This document shows positions 10,610-19,838 of a stretch of 64,000 nucleotides of DNA, piece after piece. The first letter of the stretch is position 1. The number at the start of each line of letters is the position of its first letter. The stretch lies in contig JADJTE010000011.1 in the NCBI GenBank assembly GCA_016711295.1, forward strand, positions 1-64,000, in the 5' to 3' direction. Origin of the DNA: Sphingobacteriales bacterium. GTDB lineage: Bacteria > Bacteroidota > Bacteroidia > Chitinophagales > UBA2359. Made by a program: the position numbers and the translations under genes. The notes beneath the pieces were generated by a model. That model had not been told where the DNA came from and did not search any database. It saw only the letters and a program-made list of their open reading frames with translations.

Positions 10610-11101
10610 TTATTCGGTTCTAGTGATTCGGAACTTAGATTTGTAGCTTTCTATATCAGTAGAACTACCTACTACCATATTAGCACCAATTAATACATAG
10701 CCCCCTGATGACAAATACCATTCATTTGTATATTTTCGTTTACCTACTAATGTTGCAGAGGCATTTCCGTTGTGAGAATAAGTGCCTAATAGTTTTGCAC
10801 TATAGTACCAGTCTCGTTCAAAGGTATTGAAAAAAATAACACACTCATTAGTGGCGTGAGGATAATGTGCATTATCAAAATAAAACTCGCCCCAAGCCAC
10901 TTTATCTTGCCCATTGCACTCGCTTTCTGTAAAACCAGCTACGTGCTTTGATAAATCACCGCCACCACTAAATATCCACCCCCATTGATTATTATCATCT
11001 GTCACATACAATGCTGTAAGTGAGTATTCGTTTTGGCAGCACCCATCATAATGGTATGATTCGGATTTAACACTAACATCATTCTTCAACATCTCTGCCA
11101 T
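10610..11101 (-). CDS. Hypothetical protein, possibly cut at its 5' end
   Basis: A 163-residue protein with no signal peptide and no motif I recognise. It is rich in Tyr, Trp, Gly and Asn, with beta-strand-like stretches (WGWIFSGGGDLSKHVAGF, WYLSSGGYVLIGANMVVG). The ATG at 11101 lies only about 35 bp from the 3' end of the broken transposase. The IS may have removed the original start and any signal sequence; this is inference. The downstream partner at 9870-10556 is a predicted outer-membrane protein. Confidence 0.5.
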   Translation of the reverse strand: MAEMLKNDVSVKSESYHYDGCCQNEYSLTALYVTDDNNQWGWIFSGGGDLSKHVAGFTESECNGQDKVAWGEFYFDNAHYPHATNECVIFFNTFERDWYYSAKLLGTYSHNGNASATLVGKRKYTNEWYLSSGGYVLIGANMVVGSSTDIESYKSKFRITRTE

Positions 11102-11135
11102 TTAAGCGGCGTTAATGATGTCATTTGGGACGAAA

Positions 11136-12272
11136 TTAGCCACAAAATCGGGGTTTAAAAAAACATTTAGGTTGTTTTTGTGCAATTTTAAAATGCTTTC
11201 GAGGTTTTTTTTGGGCTTTAATTATGGTTTTGAGGTCAAGCAGCGAGAGCTTGGGTTGCTTGAGTTTTATTGCCCATTGTTGTTGCCAAACCTTAGCAGC
11301 GACAAGTGCCAGAAAAGCGAGATTGAACATATTATTGAGTTGCGTTTGATGATAATTTTTGAATTTGTGCAGTCCAAAATGTTGTTTGGCATCTCTAAAA
11401 TCGAACTCAATTTGGAAGCGCAATGTGTAATATGCCATCATCGTTTGGGCATCGAGTTGGAGGTCGTTCGAGAAAAGATGACGGTATGCCACTTTGCCTG
11501 TTTTGAGGTTGGTGGCTTTTGTCGAAACTACGTTGAGCAAAAACGCAGGCATTTCTTTATTGTATGCCTGAAATTGATAGATGGTGTAGTGTATGCCGTT
11601 TTCTGTTTTTCGGAGACGATGAGTGTATCGGGCAAGTTTTTGATGTCGACTTTACGACCGTATTTTGGGGTCTTCCTCGTTTTTGTTGGGCGTATCGGTG
11701 TCATTTTGGGGCGTATCGGGTAGGAAAAACAAGGCGGGTGACTGGCGCAATTTGGAAATGACGCATAGTCCTTTTCTTTGGCTAATTGCAAGTATTTGCT
11801 ATTGCCGTAGGCTGAATCGAGGATTAAGTACGACAAGTTTAATCCAGGCAAAGGCTTGATAATAAGCTCATTATACTTTCGAAAAAGTTTTAAATGTACG
11901 AAATGACGCAGTTTGTTCGGGCGCATCTGCCGCAACATCGCTTTTTTGGGGGCGTTCTTTGTGCCCTTTTTCGCCCTTTGGGCTTACCTTTGCCCGCTGC
12001 TCTTTTCGCTTTTTCGACTGCTATGCGTGCCTTGTCTTGTTCGTTGTATACTACTTGGTTTAGCCCCAAAAATAGGATTTCTCGCTATCTACCTCTACCA
12101 AAGAAAAACCGAAAAAACACACCGAATTAATCGCCGTCTGAAGCACGGACGAATAGAAGCGTCCCTGACCGAAGGTCGATTTTCGCGATTTCGACTCAAC
12201 CGTTTCATCGGCTACTAATAAATAAATACAGCCCTCTTTATGAATGAAACATTTAAATATTCTTAAAAACAA
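11136..12272 (-). pseudogene. Broken IS4-type transposase (YREK signature)
   Basis: Three pieces in different frames form one DDE transposase. At 12060-12272, LVADETVESKSRK is the region of the first catalytic Asp. At 11528-11938, LILDSAYGN contains the second Asp. At 11136-11552, YTLRFQIEFDFRDAK gives Y-(2)-R-(3)-E-(6)-K, the IS4-family YREK signature. The N-terminal region before 12272 is short or missing and inverted ends were not found with confidence. The 82-bp repeat copy at 12468-12549 lies about 200 bp upstream. Confidence 0.8.
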
Positions 12273-12467
12273 CGAATTTCAATTTATTGTTTGTCTGATA
12301 AATCGGAACAGGCTGCGTTCGCTATATGTCGTATAGCGGCTTAGGGTGCGAATGCCGCCACCATAAGAAATACAAAGAAATGAATGCAATATCTCCCATA
12401 AAATACCTACATTTGCAGGCAAATACAGCGCGAAAAGTTATTTCTATCAAGCATTGAATAGCGTTTT

Positions 12468-12549
12468 TTTAAGGTTTGGAAACTCAAAATTAACGCTTTT
12501 TCAATGCTTTTTCATATTTGCACTGCCTTTATTTTGGCAGAGATGTTGT
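12468..12549. repeat. 82-bp exact direct repeat, right copy
   Basis: Identical to 1701-1782. It supplies the last 16 codons and the stop of the gene at 12501-12878, in a different frame from that used by the protease at the left copy. Just outside it, GCATTGAATAGCGTT (12451-12465) is a near inverted repeat of AACGCTTTTTCAATGC inside the repeat, so this side can form a hairpin. Confidence 0.9.
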
Positions 12550-12878
12550 AATAAATGTTGAAAACTTTTGACTATGTTCGGATTGCTATCGAACTGCCAA
12601 AAAATGTAATTGTCAAATATTTCGCGAAAATCCGTTACGGTCATACCAGCAACGCGATACCGTTGTATATCGGCATAGTACTGTTGGCATATTTGATTGA
12701 ACTGTATGCGCCACCAGTTCCAGAAGGTGCGTTGGTGCTGCAAGTCGGTGCTGTTTTTGCCTCCGTAATCCAGATAGTTCATGCCGCTTTCATGCGCTAC
12801 CCAAAACCAATCGTCTTTATTGTATTGTAGTAGGGTGCGTACTTGGTGAGCATAAGTAGGGGTGGTCGAGGTGGTCAT
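12501..12878 (-). CDS. Hypothetical protein of the Mu-like element, 3' end replaced
   Basis: A 125-residue protein rich in Trp, Tyr and Gln (YNKDDWFWVAHESG, QRTFWNWWRIQFNQICQQYY), soluble and without recognised domain. It is the last gene of the early cluster, 23 bp after the gene at 12902-13273. Its C-terminal 16 residues are encoded by the 82-bp repeat, so the natural C-terminus is probably lost. Confidence 0.5.
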   Translation of the reverse strand: MTTSTTPTYAHQVRTLLQYNKDDWFWVAHESGMNYLDYGGKNSTDLQHQRTFWNWWRIQFNQICQQYYADIQRYRVAGMTVTDFREIFDNYIFWQFDSNPNIVKSFQHLLQHLCQNKGSANMKKH

Positions 12879-12901
12879 TTGTGGGTGGGTGGGGGGTTAA
12901 G

Positions 12902-13273
12902 TTATTTGTTCGACACAAAATTGCGCTGAATTTTAATTTCTTTATTTTGGTCAAAAACACGTATTTCTACATATGCGTATTCACCAAATCGGCTTACTTT
13001 AAGTATCTCCTTTGCGCTGGTAATGGCTATGTGTTCTACTTCGGTTATGCCGTCATACGCAAAGCTCGTTTGGTAATAACGGCAACCTAATCCATCATCG
13101 CTGCCGTAAGTGCGGTATTTAATAATCACGTACCAACCTTCCCAGTTTTCTCGAAGTTTGTTTTGCGTTGTTTCGCTGTCAAGTGCTACTATTGGCAATA
13201 TCGCTTTCGAGGGTTGGCGAATGGGGCTGCCCGGCTGTTGCGCTGGTATGTTGGGGGTGTTTCCTTTTGTCAT
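12902..13273 (-). CDS. Hypothetical protein of the Mu-like element
   Basis: A 123-residue protein with no recognised family. The N-terminus is Pro/Gln-rich and flexible (NTPNIPAQQPGSPIRQP). The rest looks like an alpha/beta domain (WEGWYVIIKYRTYG, EVEHIAITSAKEILKVSRFG, YAYVEIRVFDQNKEIKIQRN). It starts seven bases after the stop of the 55-codon gene at 13281-13448 and is tightly packed with the other early genes, which supports translation. Confidence 0.55.
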   Translation of the reverse strand: MTKGNTPNIPAQQPGSPIRQPSKAILPIVALDSETTQNKLRENWEGWYVIIKYRTYGSDDGLGCRYYQTSFAYDGITEVEHIAITSAKEILKVSRFGEYAYVEIRVFDQNKEIKIQRNFVSNK

Positions 13274-13280
13274 AGGGCTT

Positions 13281-13448
13281 TTAATTAAGGGTGGTTACTA
13301 AATTGCCTAAATGGTCTGCAATAACATCTTTATCGCATTCTATGGGTAAGGCTTGGGTGTTTGGATATACATTTACCAACACAATTACCCATATTAAGCT
13401 CATGCCCAAGGGCATAGGTGCTTCGTCTTCAAAAGTGGGGTAGGTCAT
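13281..13448 (-). CDS. Small 55-residue protein of the Mu-like element
   Basis: The minus-strand frame from ATG at 13448 to TAA at 13281 encodes 55 residues beginning MTYPTFEDEAPMPLG and ending LGNLVTTLN. A central hydrophobic stretch (MSLIWVIVLVNVY) could be a membrane segment. It fills the gap between the MuB-like gene (39 bp upstream) and the next gene (7 bp downstream) exactly as a packed phage gene would. No homologue recognised. Confidence 0.5.
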   Translation of the reverse strand: MTYPTFEDEAPMPLGMSLIWVIVLVNVYPNTQALPIECDKDVIADHLGNLVTTLN

Positions 13449-13487
13449 GGTTTGAATAGTGTTTGAAACGGTGTTGAAAATAGGTAA

Positions 13488-14441
13488 TTAGCCGTTATTT
13501 ACGTCTGCCAACACGCTGCGGGTTATGGTTTTGCCGTTGGCTATTGACAAAGCCCCCAGTATAAGGTCGCGCAAGGCTTGGTATTCTTTGCAATGCTCTA
13601 TCAAAAATGCAACCGCGCCTGTGTCGCTTATGCCGTACATTGCCGCTATTTGGGTTATCTCGGCTTTGGTAGGTGGCTGCATTAGGTACCACTCTTTGTT
13701 TACTATGCGGCGGCTTAGTTCGGGAAACCCTAAGCGCTGTTTGCGCGTTCCTTTTTTCAGGGTTTCGGCAAGCAGCGGCATACCTGCCAGCACAAGCCCT
13801 ACATTTTGCTCTCCGCACGAGTCGTATATGAGTTGTATAATGGATCAACTCGCTTGGGGCAGTTTGCCTACATCGTCTAACAGTAGCACTGCTCCTTTTT
13901 TGGAGCGAACATTGTCGCAAATGGCTTGTACCAAATCGCGTATGTTGTTGCTGACTATCCTTACGCCCATAGCTTGGGCAAGCTCCGATACAAACGCTTT
14001 CTTGGTCATCAGGTAGTCGCATAACAAGTAGGTAGCGGCGGGCATTTTTCGGGCAATGTCGGTCATGGCGGTTGTTTTGCCGCTTCCGGTATCGCCACAA
14101 ATGCAGTAGATACCGCGCCTTTGTTGGGCATGTGCTATGGTCTGCCGCATGGTAGCATAGTTTGCTGTTTCTAGTGTTTTCCAGACAGCTGCCGAGTTAT
14201 CTACAACGCCCATTTTGCGCAAATAGGTAGCTATTTTGTTGTGCATGACATCGCCTTGTGCGGCATACGTGCCATTGAGCACTTGTGTAACAGTGGCGTT
14301 GCTAGCGCCGCCTGCTTTTGCAAAGTCGCTTTGCGATATGCTTTTGTCGTCCAAATAAAGGCGGAGCGCGTCGCGCACTTGGTCGCGGTAGCTGTTTTCT
14401 GCCGCCGTTTGCGCCGTTGATGATGGTGTGCTGTTCGACAT
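13488..14441 (-). CDS. MuB-like AAA ATPase, transposition activator (one in-frame stop)
   Basis: In Mu, MuB binds target DNA and activates and directs MuA. This product has an N-terminal HTH at about residues 33-58 (SQSDFAKAGGASNATVTQVL), as MuB does. Walker A is GDTGSGKT (116-123) and Walker B is AVLLLDDVGK. The reading frame continues past residue 198 through an in-frame TGA (13845-13847) into SIIQLIYDSCGEQN and the rest of the ATPase, to 13488. With the stop read through the protein is about 317 residues, the usual size. Either a real nonsense mutation or a base error explains it. It lies directly downstream of the transposase gene, with one MITE copy between them. Confidence 0.8.
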
Positions 14442-14484
14442 AGATAGTTTTTTTTTAAAAGGTTTTTTGATGTTCGTTTTTTGG

Positions 14485-14593
14485 TAGCTATTTAGGGTAT
14501 GGGGTTTGGGGGATATGTTTATCTAATAACGCCTGACATCATTGTATCTTCGATTAGAAATAGCCATTCTTCCTACAAGGCTAAATAGTTGCC
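14485..14593 (-). mobile_element. MITE family 1, copy A
   Basis: 109 bp between the MuA- and MuB-like genes. The ends are GTAGCTATTTAG and CTAAATAGTTGC, one-base variants of the family ends GTAAC and GTTAC. The core ATCTAATAACGCCTGACATC is the reverse complement of the core in copies B, D and E. A target duplication of type CGTTTTTT can be seen on both sides but not exactly aligned. Confidence 0.75.
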
Positions 14594-14601
14594 GTTTTTT
14601 T

Positions 14602-16755
14602 TTATTCTACCACTTCCAGGCTGCCCTCCTCTACGCGGTACAAGCCGCCGCGCCGCTCGGGTTGTTTTAGGTCGTCTTCTGCTTCGTTTAGTTCGTCTTT
14701 TACCTCTCTTAGGGTAAAGGCGGTTTTGTAGCGCACGGCGGCATCAGGGCTTGTATCGGGGTCGGAGGTAGGGTGTATCTTTGCTGTTCGCTTGTTGCGG
14801 TTGCCGCCGCTTGGCGTTGTTGGCACTTCGTTGCCCAATCCAGCGGCATATAGGGCTTCGTTATCGGCATGTATGGCTGCTTGGGCGCGTTCTAATATGG
14901 CGCGGCGTTGGCTTATTTCGCCTTGCACAAACCGACCGCTGCCAGCTACATAATCGGCTATTGCCATGGGTGCTTCTATGGTTGTTTGTGCCAAGGTGAC
15001 AAAACGCTCGTCTTTGTCGTATAGGGCTATCATGCTCATGTCGTCGGGGTCGTATTTTACTTTAAATTTGCCGCCAGCATGGTTTGTCCAAAAATCAATA
15101 TCGGTTTGTCCATCGGCATTATATACTCGGTACTCGTAGCGCGTTTGGTGTAGGTCGAAGCGAATGCCGCTTTGCCCATACGTGTATTGTTTTTTCTCGT
15201 CTCTGTCCATGCGCCACAGCCAAAACAGCGACATTTCCTCTTCTAAGCACAGCAATCGCGCTCTGTGTGGCACCGCTTGCAAGCGGCTGTGTGGCGTTTG
15301 CGGGGCTGTTTTGCCTATCGCTACTTTGTGCTGTTGGTTCCAAATGCCAAAGGCTTGTTCTATTTGTGCTATACATGCCTCGCGGCTCTGGGGTAGCTTG
15401 CTGCGGTTGGCTTTTAGCCACTCGTAATGGCTGCGGTTGTCGGGGCTCTTGGCGGTTACGTTCATGCCCGCAAAGCCATCGAAGTGCACCTTCAATACGC
15501 GAAGGTGAAAATGGCTAAACCACGACTCTACTACTTTGGCTTTGGCATTGCCCACTTGGGCGGGTGTTACGTATTGTATCGTCTGTTTGTACCACGCTAT
15601 CATGGCGGCGTTCCACGCCCCACTGCTGTGGTCCAATTGCAGTTGAAGGGGCATTACGCCCGACCGCCGGTAGGCATGGCGCAATGCTAACAGTATGGTC
15701 TCTTTGCTCTCTGTTCCAAAACACCAACCCAACACCGCCCACGTACAAGCATCGATGACCAAAAACACCGACTCGCGCCTAAATTTTTTGCCGTCCCACC
15801 AGTACAGCTCTATCGGGGTGCCGTCCATCACCCACATATCGTGTGGGTGTGTGGGTGCCGACCGCTTTACTGTTACATGAAACAGCCGTTCCCACTCGCG
15901 TTTGTCGTATCGCTCGGTGGCACATGCCATTCTTACATCGGGTTGGTTTAGGTAATTAGCTACTGTGTCGGCGGTTATTGGCTTGTATGCCCAGCCCATT
16001 TGGGCTACTTTTGCCTCTAACAAACGCAATATGTCGGTAAATGCCAAGCGGTTGTGCCGCCGATATAGCAGCCGCAAGTATAGCTTTACTTGGTCTGTCA
16101 GCTTGGCTGTGTTTTGGTTGCCTATTTTGTTGCTCACCAATGCCACATTGCCTTGGGCGGCATAGTCGGCTATGCGGCGACGCAATACACGAGTACTTCC
16201 AATTGCCAAACCGTATATGGGTGGCTCTGACGGAGGCTTCAAATACAATGCCCATGCCGACAAAAACGCTTCCCAACCACCCCAAGCCACCGCCGCCTCT
16301 CGGGCGGCACTACCGCCCAAGTACCTAAGTGTGGCGGCTGCCAATGCCAAACTGCCCACTTGGGCATCGGTGTAGGGGCAGGCGCCCGTATGGTTTGCTA
16401 TGCCCCTAAAATAGGCCTTGTCGCTACTCCTTACCTCTAAGGAACTAAGCAAATCGCCTATCGACACCAATCCATCGCGCACATTGCAATGTGCCAAATA
16501 AGCCGCAAGTACAGTATGCTCGTCGCCCGCATCTACCCCAATCGTGCGCCCTATCCACTCCAACACCCTTGCCTTGTTTGCCCCGCTAAGCGTGGCATAG
16601 TCCACCAGCCGAGCCCTACCATCGGCGGGGTCTTTTATGCCTTGCCAGGTCTTGCGACCTAATGCCAAGTTTGCAATAACCGCCTCTTTTTGATAGCCTG
16701 TTGCCGAGGTTATTTCGCTTAGGCTAAGGTAATAGGCTTCGCTTATGTATTTCAT
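14602..16755 (-). CDS. MuA-type DDE transposase
   Basis: A 717-residue transposase with an intact frame. The N-terminal part has HTH-like segments (SLSEITSATGYQKEAVIANL) as in MuA end-binding domains. The catalytic core has VMDGT (Asp311), QLDHSSG (Asp375) and AKVVESWF (Glu410), giving DD(35)E spacing. The C-terminal part holds a Mu-type beta-barrel region (FDLHQTRYEYRVYN, FKVKYDPDDM) and a long helical tail rich in Glu that may contact MuB. It would join the element ends to target DNA, working with the ATPase encoded just downstream. The start at 16755 is the only one that keeps the N-terminal HTH. Confidence 0.9.
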   Translation of the reverse strand: MKYISEAYYLSLSEITSATGYQKEAVIANLALGRKTWQGIKDPADGRARLVDYATLSGANKARVLEWIGRTIGVDAGDEHTVLAAYLAHCNVRDGLVSIGDLLSSLEVRSSDKAYFRGIANHTGACPYTDAQVGSLALAAATLRYLGGSAAREAAVAWGGWEAFLSAWALYLKPPSEPPIYGLAIGSTRVLRRRIADYAAQGNVALVSNKIGNQNTAKLTDQVKLYLRLLYRRHNRLAFTDILRLLEAKVAQMGWAYKPITADTVANYLNQPDVRMACATERYDKREWERLFHVTVKRSAPTHPHDMWVMDGTPIELYWWDGKKFRRESVFLVIDACTWAVLGWCFGTESKETILLALRHAYRRSGVMPLQLQLDHSSGAWNAAMIAWYKQTIQYVTPAQVGNAKAKVVESWFSHFHLRVLKVHFDGFAGMNVTAKSPDNRSHYEWLKANRSKLPQSREACIAQIEQAFGIWNQQHKVAIGKTAPQTPHSRLQAVPHRARLLCLEEEMSLFWLWRMDRDEKKQYTYGQSGIRFDLHQTRYEYRVYNADGQTDIDFWTNHAGGKFKVKYDPDDMSMIALYDKDERFVTLAQTTIEAPMAIADYVAGSGRFVQGEISQRRAILERAQAAIHADNEALYAAGLGNEVPTTPSGGNRNKRTAKIHPTSDPDTSPDAAVRYKTAFTLREVKDELNEAEDDLKQPERRGGLYRVEEGSLEVVE

Positions 16756-16791
16756 AGGGTTATTATAGGGGTGGTGGTGTTTTAGGGCGTA

Positions 16792-17263
16792 TTATATGCC
16801 ATCTATCGGCATCGGTATAGAATGGCATGGCACATTATTCGGTATAAAAACGCGATGTGCGTCTTTTTCTGTAAAATCGCCACCTACGGTGGGCACAATA
16901 GCCAGAATGAGGTCTAAAAAATCCATATCGCCCACAAACGTTTGGGTGTAGTTAGCTTGGGCACAAACCGAAAGCATCGTTCCCATTTCTACACTTAGGT
17001 CTTCGTTGTTCATATTGCAATAGGGCGAGTATGACGACATCAGCAATTTGGTATCGTTTAACAAGCGCACCAGCTCTGCCATTTGGGGCAGGTTGCCCAC
17101 CCTCATAACAAGCAATGCGTTTGGCTATATGTTCTATCTTTTGCGCCAATACATGCACCAACGACAAGCCGTTTGCTGCTATATTGTCGGCTTGAAGCCA
17201 ACTGCTAACGAGGTCGGGAGGAGGGGTGCCGTTTGGCAATTGGTAAAATGTGATTTTGTTCAT
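16792..17263 (-). CDS. Hypothetical early protein of the Mu-like element (one frameshift)
   Basis: The frame from 17263 (MNKITFYQLPNGTPPPDL) passes into a second frame near 17101 (VGNLPQMAELVRLLNDTKLL) if one base of the CCC run at 17100-17102 is removed. The corrected protein has about 157 residues. It is mostly helical and has no recognised family. It sits between the small HTH gene and the transposase, 36 bp before the latter, a position occupied by small accessory genes in Mu-like phages. Confidence 0.55.
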
Positions 17264-17384
17264 ACTGGTAGGTGGTAAAAAATGTGAAACTGGATTGATG
17301 ATTTAAAAATGCAACACAAATGCAACAAAAAAGGAAGCAAAAAACATACCTTTGCCCGAAAATTAGAACAACCCCGCCGCCGCC

Positions 17385-17645
17385 CTATTGCACCCTTTGT
17401 TGTTGTTGTCGTTGTAGGGCATGGGCGTTTATGTCGTGCGCCATTTGTGCCAAGCGGCTTAGTTCGGCTTCGCGTGCTGCCGCTACGACGAGGGCAGCGC
17501 GCAGCACTTTGAGGTAGCAGGGTAGCGTTTCGCCGTACTCGCCTTTGAGCACCAGCCGCACTGTTTGGCGTTGTACGCCCGCAGCCTCGGCTATCTTTTT
17601 CATGTCGCCGTAGCCTAACCTCGCTTTAATGTCTTGTGGATTCAT
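17385..17645 (-). CDS. Small HTH DNA-binding protein (Ner-like position)
   Basis: An 86-residue protein. Residues about 13-35 (MKKIAEAAGVQRQTVRLVLK) form a helix-turn-helix in which the second helix would read the DNA. The C-terminus is Ala- and then Gln-rich (RQQQQRVQ). It is the first gene of the leftward operon, divergent from the repressor, the place of ner in Mu, where Ner turns down early transcription. Function by position and HTH only. Confidence 0.6.
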   Translation of the reverse strand: MNPQDIKARLGYGDMKKIAEAAGVQRQTVRLVLKGEYGETLPCYLKVLRAALVVAAAREAELSRLAQMAHDINAHALQRQQQQRVQ

Positions 17646-17723
17646 GTCAATTTAGGGCTTTAAAATTTTACTTGTGCGGCATGTGCTTTGCTATTGCGTT
17701 ACCTTTACCGACTTTTTACGTTG

Positions 17724-17731
17724 CAAAGATA
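17724..17731 (-). promoter_or_regulatory. Early promoter -7 element of the Mu-like element
   Basis: TATCTTTG on the minus strand, 79 bp before the small HTH gene, in the divergent region between that gene and the repressor. It fits the Bacteroidota TAnnTTTG consensus and is placed where the repressor would control the transposition operon. Confidence 0.5.
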
Positions 17732-17840
17732 CGCCGAAAAATCCACTTGTGTAAGTTTTTTCCAATTTTTTTGGAAAAAAAACACAATTTTATTTTTTTA
17801 ATTCATAAAAATAGGATAAACTCTTAATATTCAATCGATT

Positions 17841-18276
17841 ATGTCATTTTTTTCGTACAATATTAAAAATCTAAGAATTAGCACCAAGTGCAAGCAAAGC
17901 GATTTAGCAACCACCTTTGATGTGACCCGCACAACAATGAGTGACTATGAACGCGGCAAATCAGAGCCAAGCCTTGACAGACTAATTAAAATTGCCGATT
18001 TTTTCGGTATTAGTGTGGATGAACTTATACGCTCACCAATAATCATAGATTCTGGTTCTGATATTTCGAGTGCCAATAATTCAGGGAGAATTGGCAACAT
18101 TGTGGCTAATGGGTATCATGTGCAGCAGCAGGTCAATACTAATACTACCGAAAAAAGACCTATCACACAAGGTGGCGTTACTCGAACAAGAAATACAAGC
18201 CTTAAAAGACAAGGTAGCAGATAAAGACGCGCATATATCAAGTCTCCGCGAAATTATTGCACTATATAAAAAATAG
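17841..18276 (+). CDS. XRE-family repressor with C-terminal coiled coil (one frameshift)
   Basis: Residues about 7-62 are an XRE-type HTH domain (NLRISTKCKQSDLATTFDVT, YERGKSEPSLDRLIKIADFF, GISVDELI). The frame breaks in the A6 run at 18151-18156. Removing one A joins it to VALLEQEIQALKDKVADKDA and REIIALYKK, a heptad coiled coil ending at 18276, giving about 144 residues. Coiled-coil tails of this type mediate oligomerisation. It is divergent from the early operon and lies next to the repeated end motifs, so the likely role is the lysogeny repressor of the Mu-like element. Confidence 0.75.
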
Positions 18277-18318
18277 TGCTGATGCACATTTTTTTTACAA
18301 AATGTCAAGCCATAGGCA

Positions 18319-18399
18319 GTCAGCTAACCTAAAGTGCTAACCTAAAAGTGCTAACCTAAAAGTGCTAACCTAACTGCAAAAAGTGGTAACCTAATTGCA
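18319..18399. repeat. Clustered repeats, likely transposase-binding end of the Mu-like element
   Basis: Five copies of a 13-mer close to AGTGCTAACCTAA lie in 81 bp: one variant (AGTCAGCTAACCTAA), three near-perfect copies, and AGTGGTAACCTAA after a short gap. The last copy is followed by TTGCA; a CA at 18398-18399 would fit the TG...CA ends of Mu-type transposons. The cluster starts 43 bp past the repressor stop. Confidence 0.75.
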
Positions 18400-18583
18400 T
18401 GTTTTGGCTGTTTTTTAGTGTTTTAGAGTTTTCTGTTTTTTTAGTTGTTTTTTGTCTGTAATGCTTGTGGTGTAAGGTTTTCCGTTGTTTTTAAAGTTTT
18501 TAAAGTTTTTATAAAAGGCAGTAAAAAATGCCGCAAAAAGTCCGCTAAAGTCCGTTATGGTACTTTTCGTTTTTAAAAACAAA

Positions 18584-18625
18584 AACGCCGAAACCCTTAT
18601 TGCGTAAAGGTTTCGGCGTTTTTTT
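18584..18625. terminator. Strong intrinsic terminator
   Basis: AACGCCGAAACC (18584-18595) pairs perfectly with GGTTTCGGCGTT (18609-18620), followed by a T run on the plus strand and preceded by an A-rich run, so it can act in both directions. It separates the Mu-like end from the porP/sprF gene. The rest of 18400-18765 holds only the short direct repeat TACTTTTCGTTTT (about 18560 and 18641). Confidence 0.8.
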
Positions 18626-18765
18626 CTTTTTTCTCTTTGGTACTTTTCGTTTTCCCCCTCTTATTACTTTACTTGGACCTAAAAATCGAGGCTCATAAAA
18701 ATTACCCTTGACCCGTACAAGAACAGACCAAGGGTATAAAAGCCAATCTTAGGAGGGGCAGATGC

Positions 18766-19724
18766 TTAGAAATAGCGCGGTGTTCTGAAACGTCCCGCGT
18801 CAGCTTTGCCAAATTCAAAACTTAGGCTTACCTCATGCGACCCCGACGTATATGCCGATAAGTCGCTAAGGGTCAAATCGTAGGCGTAACCGATACGCAT
18901 ACCATTGCGGAATTGAAAGGCAATAATACCATTGACCGATTCGGGGCAAAATCTTGTTCAGTCGCAAAGCGAAACGAAGACCCTAACCAAAGTGCATCTT
19001 TAATCAATAAGCTCAAATTGGCATCTACTTGCATAGGCGCGTAGCTCGGTACAATTTTGACCAAGCCCGACGGAATAATTTTGAGCGACTTGCCTACGGG
19101 TATCACTACGCCCACAGTGCCGTAATAATGCCTAAATTGTTTGGCTATATCAAACACGGCTTGCCCGTCTTCCAATTTACTTTCTAACATTTGTGGCACA
19201 GATGCACCCGCATAGAAATGGGGCGTATTGAAATAAATACCTACACCAAAATTGGGAGCTATTCCACTTTCGTTGGCAGCAAAGAGAGGGTCGTCGGAAT
19301 CTACGGTGGTCACTTCTGACCAATTCGACTGCATATAAGTAGCTCCCGCGCTCAGACCAAGCGACAAACGCGCGGTTTTGCTCACCGGAATCCGATAGGC
19401 ATACGTACCATAAAGCGAGTAGCGGCTGTGTACGCCGATATCGTCATACTCGAAAAAACCGCCTATGCCGTTGTTATCTTTTTTGCCCAAGGCAGAATGT
19501 AGGCTCGCCGACCCCGACAAGGGCGAACAGTCTATCCCTACCCATTGTTTGCGGGCAAGTAGCATTAGGCTCGTGCGCTCGCCCGTGCCCGTATAGGCGG
19601 GATTAAGCACTAAACCATTGAACATATATTGGCTGTAACGCACTTCCTGCTGCGCTAAGGCTCGCTGCGGCATAGCACTCCAAAGCAAAGATATTAAAAT
19701 GATAATAATATATAATTTGTTCAT
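18766..19724 (-). CDS. PorP/SprF family type IX secretion membrane protein (one frameshift)
   Basis: Signal peptide (MNKLYIIIILISLLWSAMPQ...LAQ), then the typical start of the family (EVRYSQYMFNGLVLNPAYTG), and beta-barrel strands throughout. The frame breaks at the G run at 18943-18946; adding one G gives FAPESVNGIIAFQFRNGMRI, continuing to the family C-terminus (GSHEVSLSFEF, TPRYF) and a TAA at 18766, about 318 residues. PorP/SprF proteins are outer-membrane proteins that pair with type B sorting domains and help export and anchor the giant adhesin encoded next to them. The adhesin gene ends 115 bp upstream on the same strand, so the two probably form a unit. Confidence 0.92.
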
Positions 19725-19838
19725 TTTGTTAATAATATAAGAGGTGGATATTTAGATGATGAGGTATGAAGTATCGGGTAAATAACGCTACCGACTTATT
19801 ATCGAGCCGGTAGCGCGTTTGCCCGTCTTGTACTTTTG

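Larger units (their letters stand above)
12501..18399 (-). mobile_element. Mu-like transposable element, early region and one end
   Basis: The gene order matches the left end of Mu-type transposable phages. A repressor (17841-18276) is divergent from a small HTH protein (17385-17645), a small gene, a MuA-type transposase (14602-16755), a MuB-type ATPase (13488-14441) and small genes. Beyond the repressor 3' end a cluster of repeated 13-mers (18319-18399) sits where Mu carries its transposase-binding left end. No capsid, tail or lysis genes are present. The other end is not visible and appears cut near 12.5 kb, where an 82-bp repeat and IS debris lie. Confidence 0.7.
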
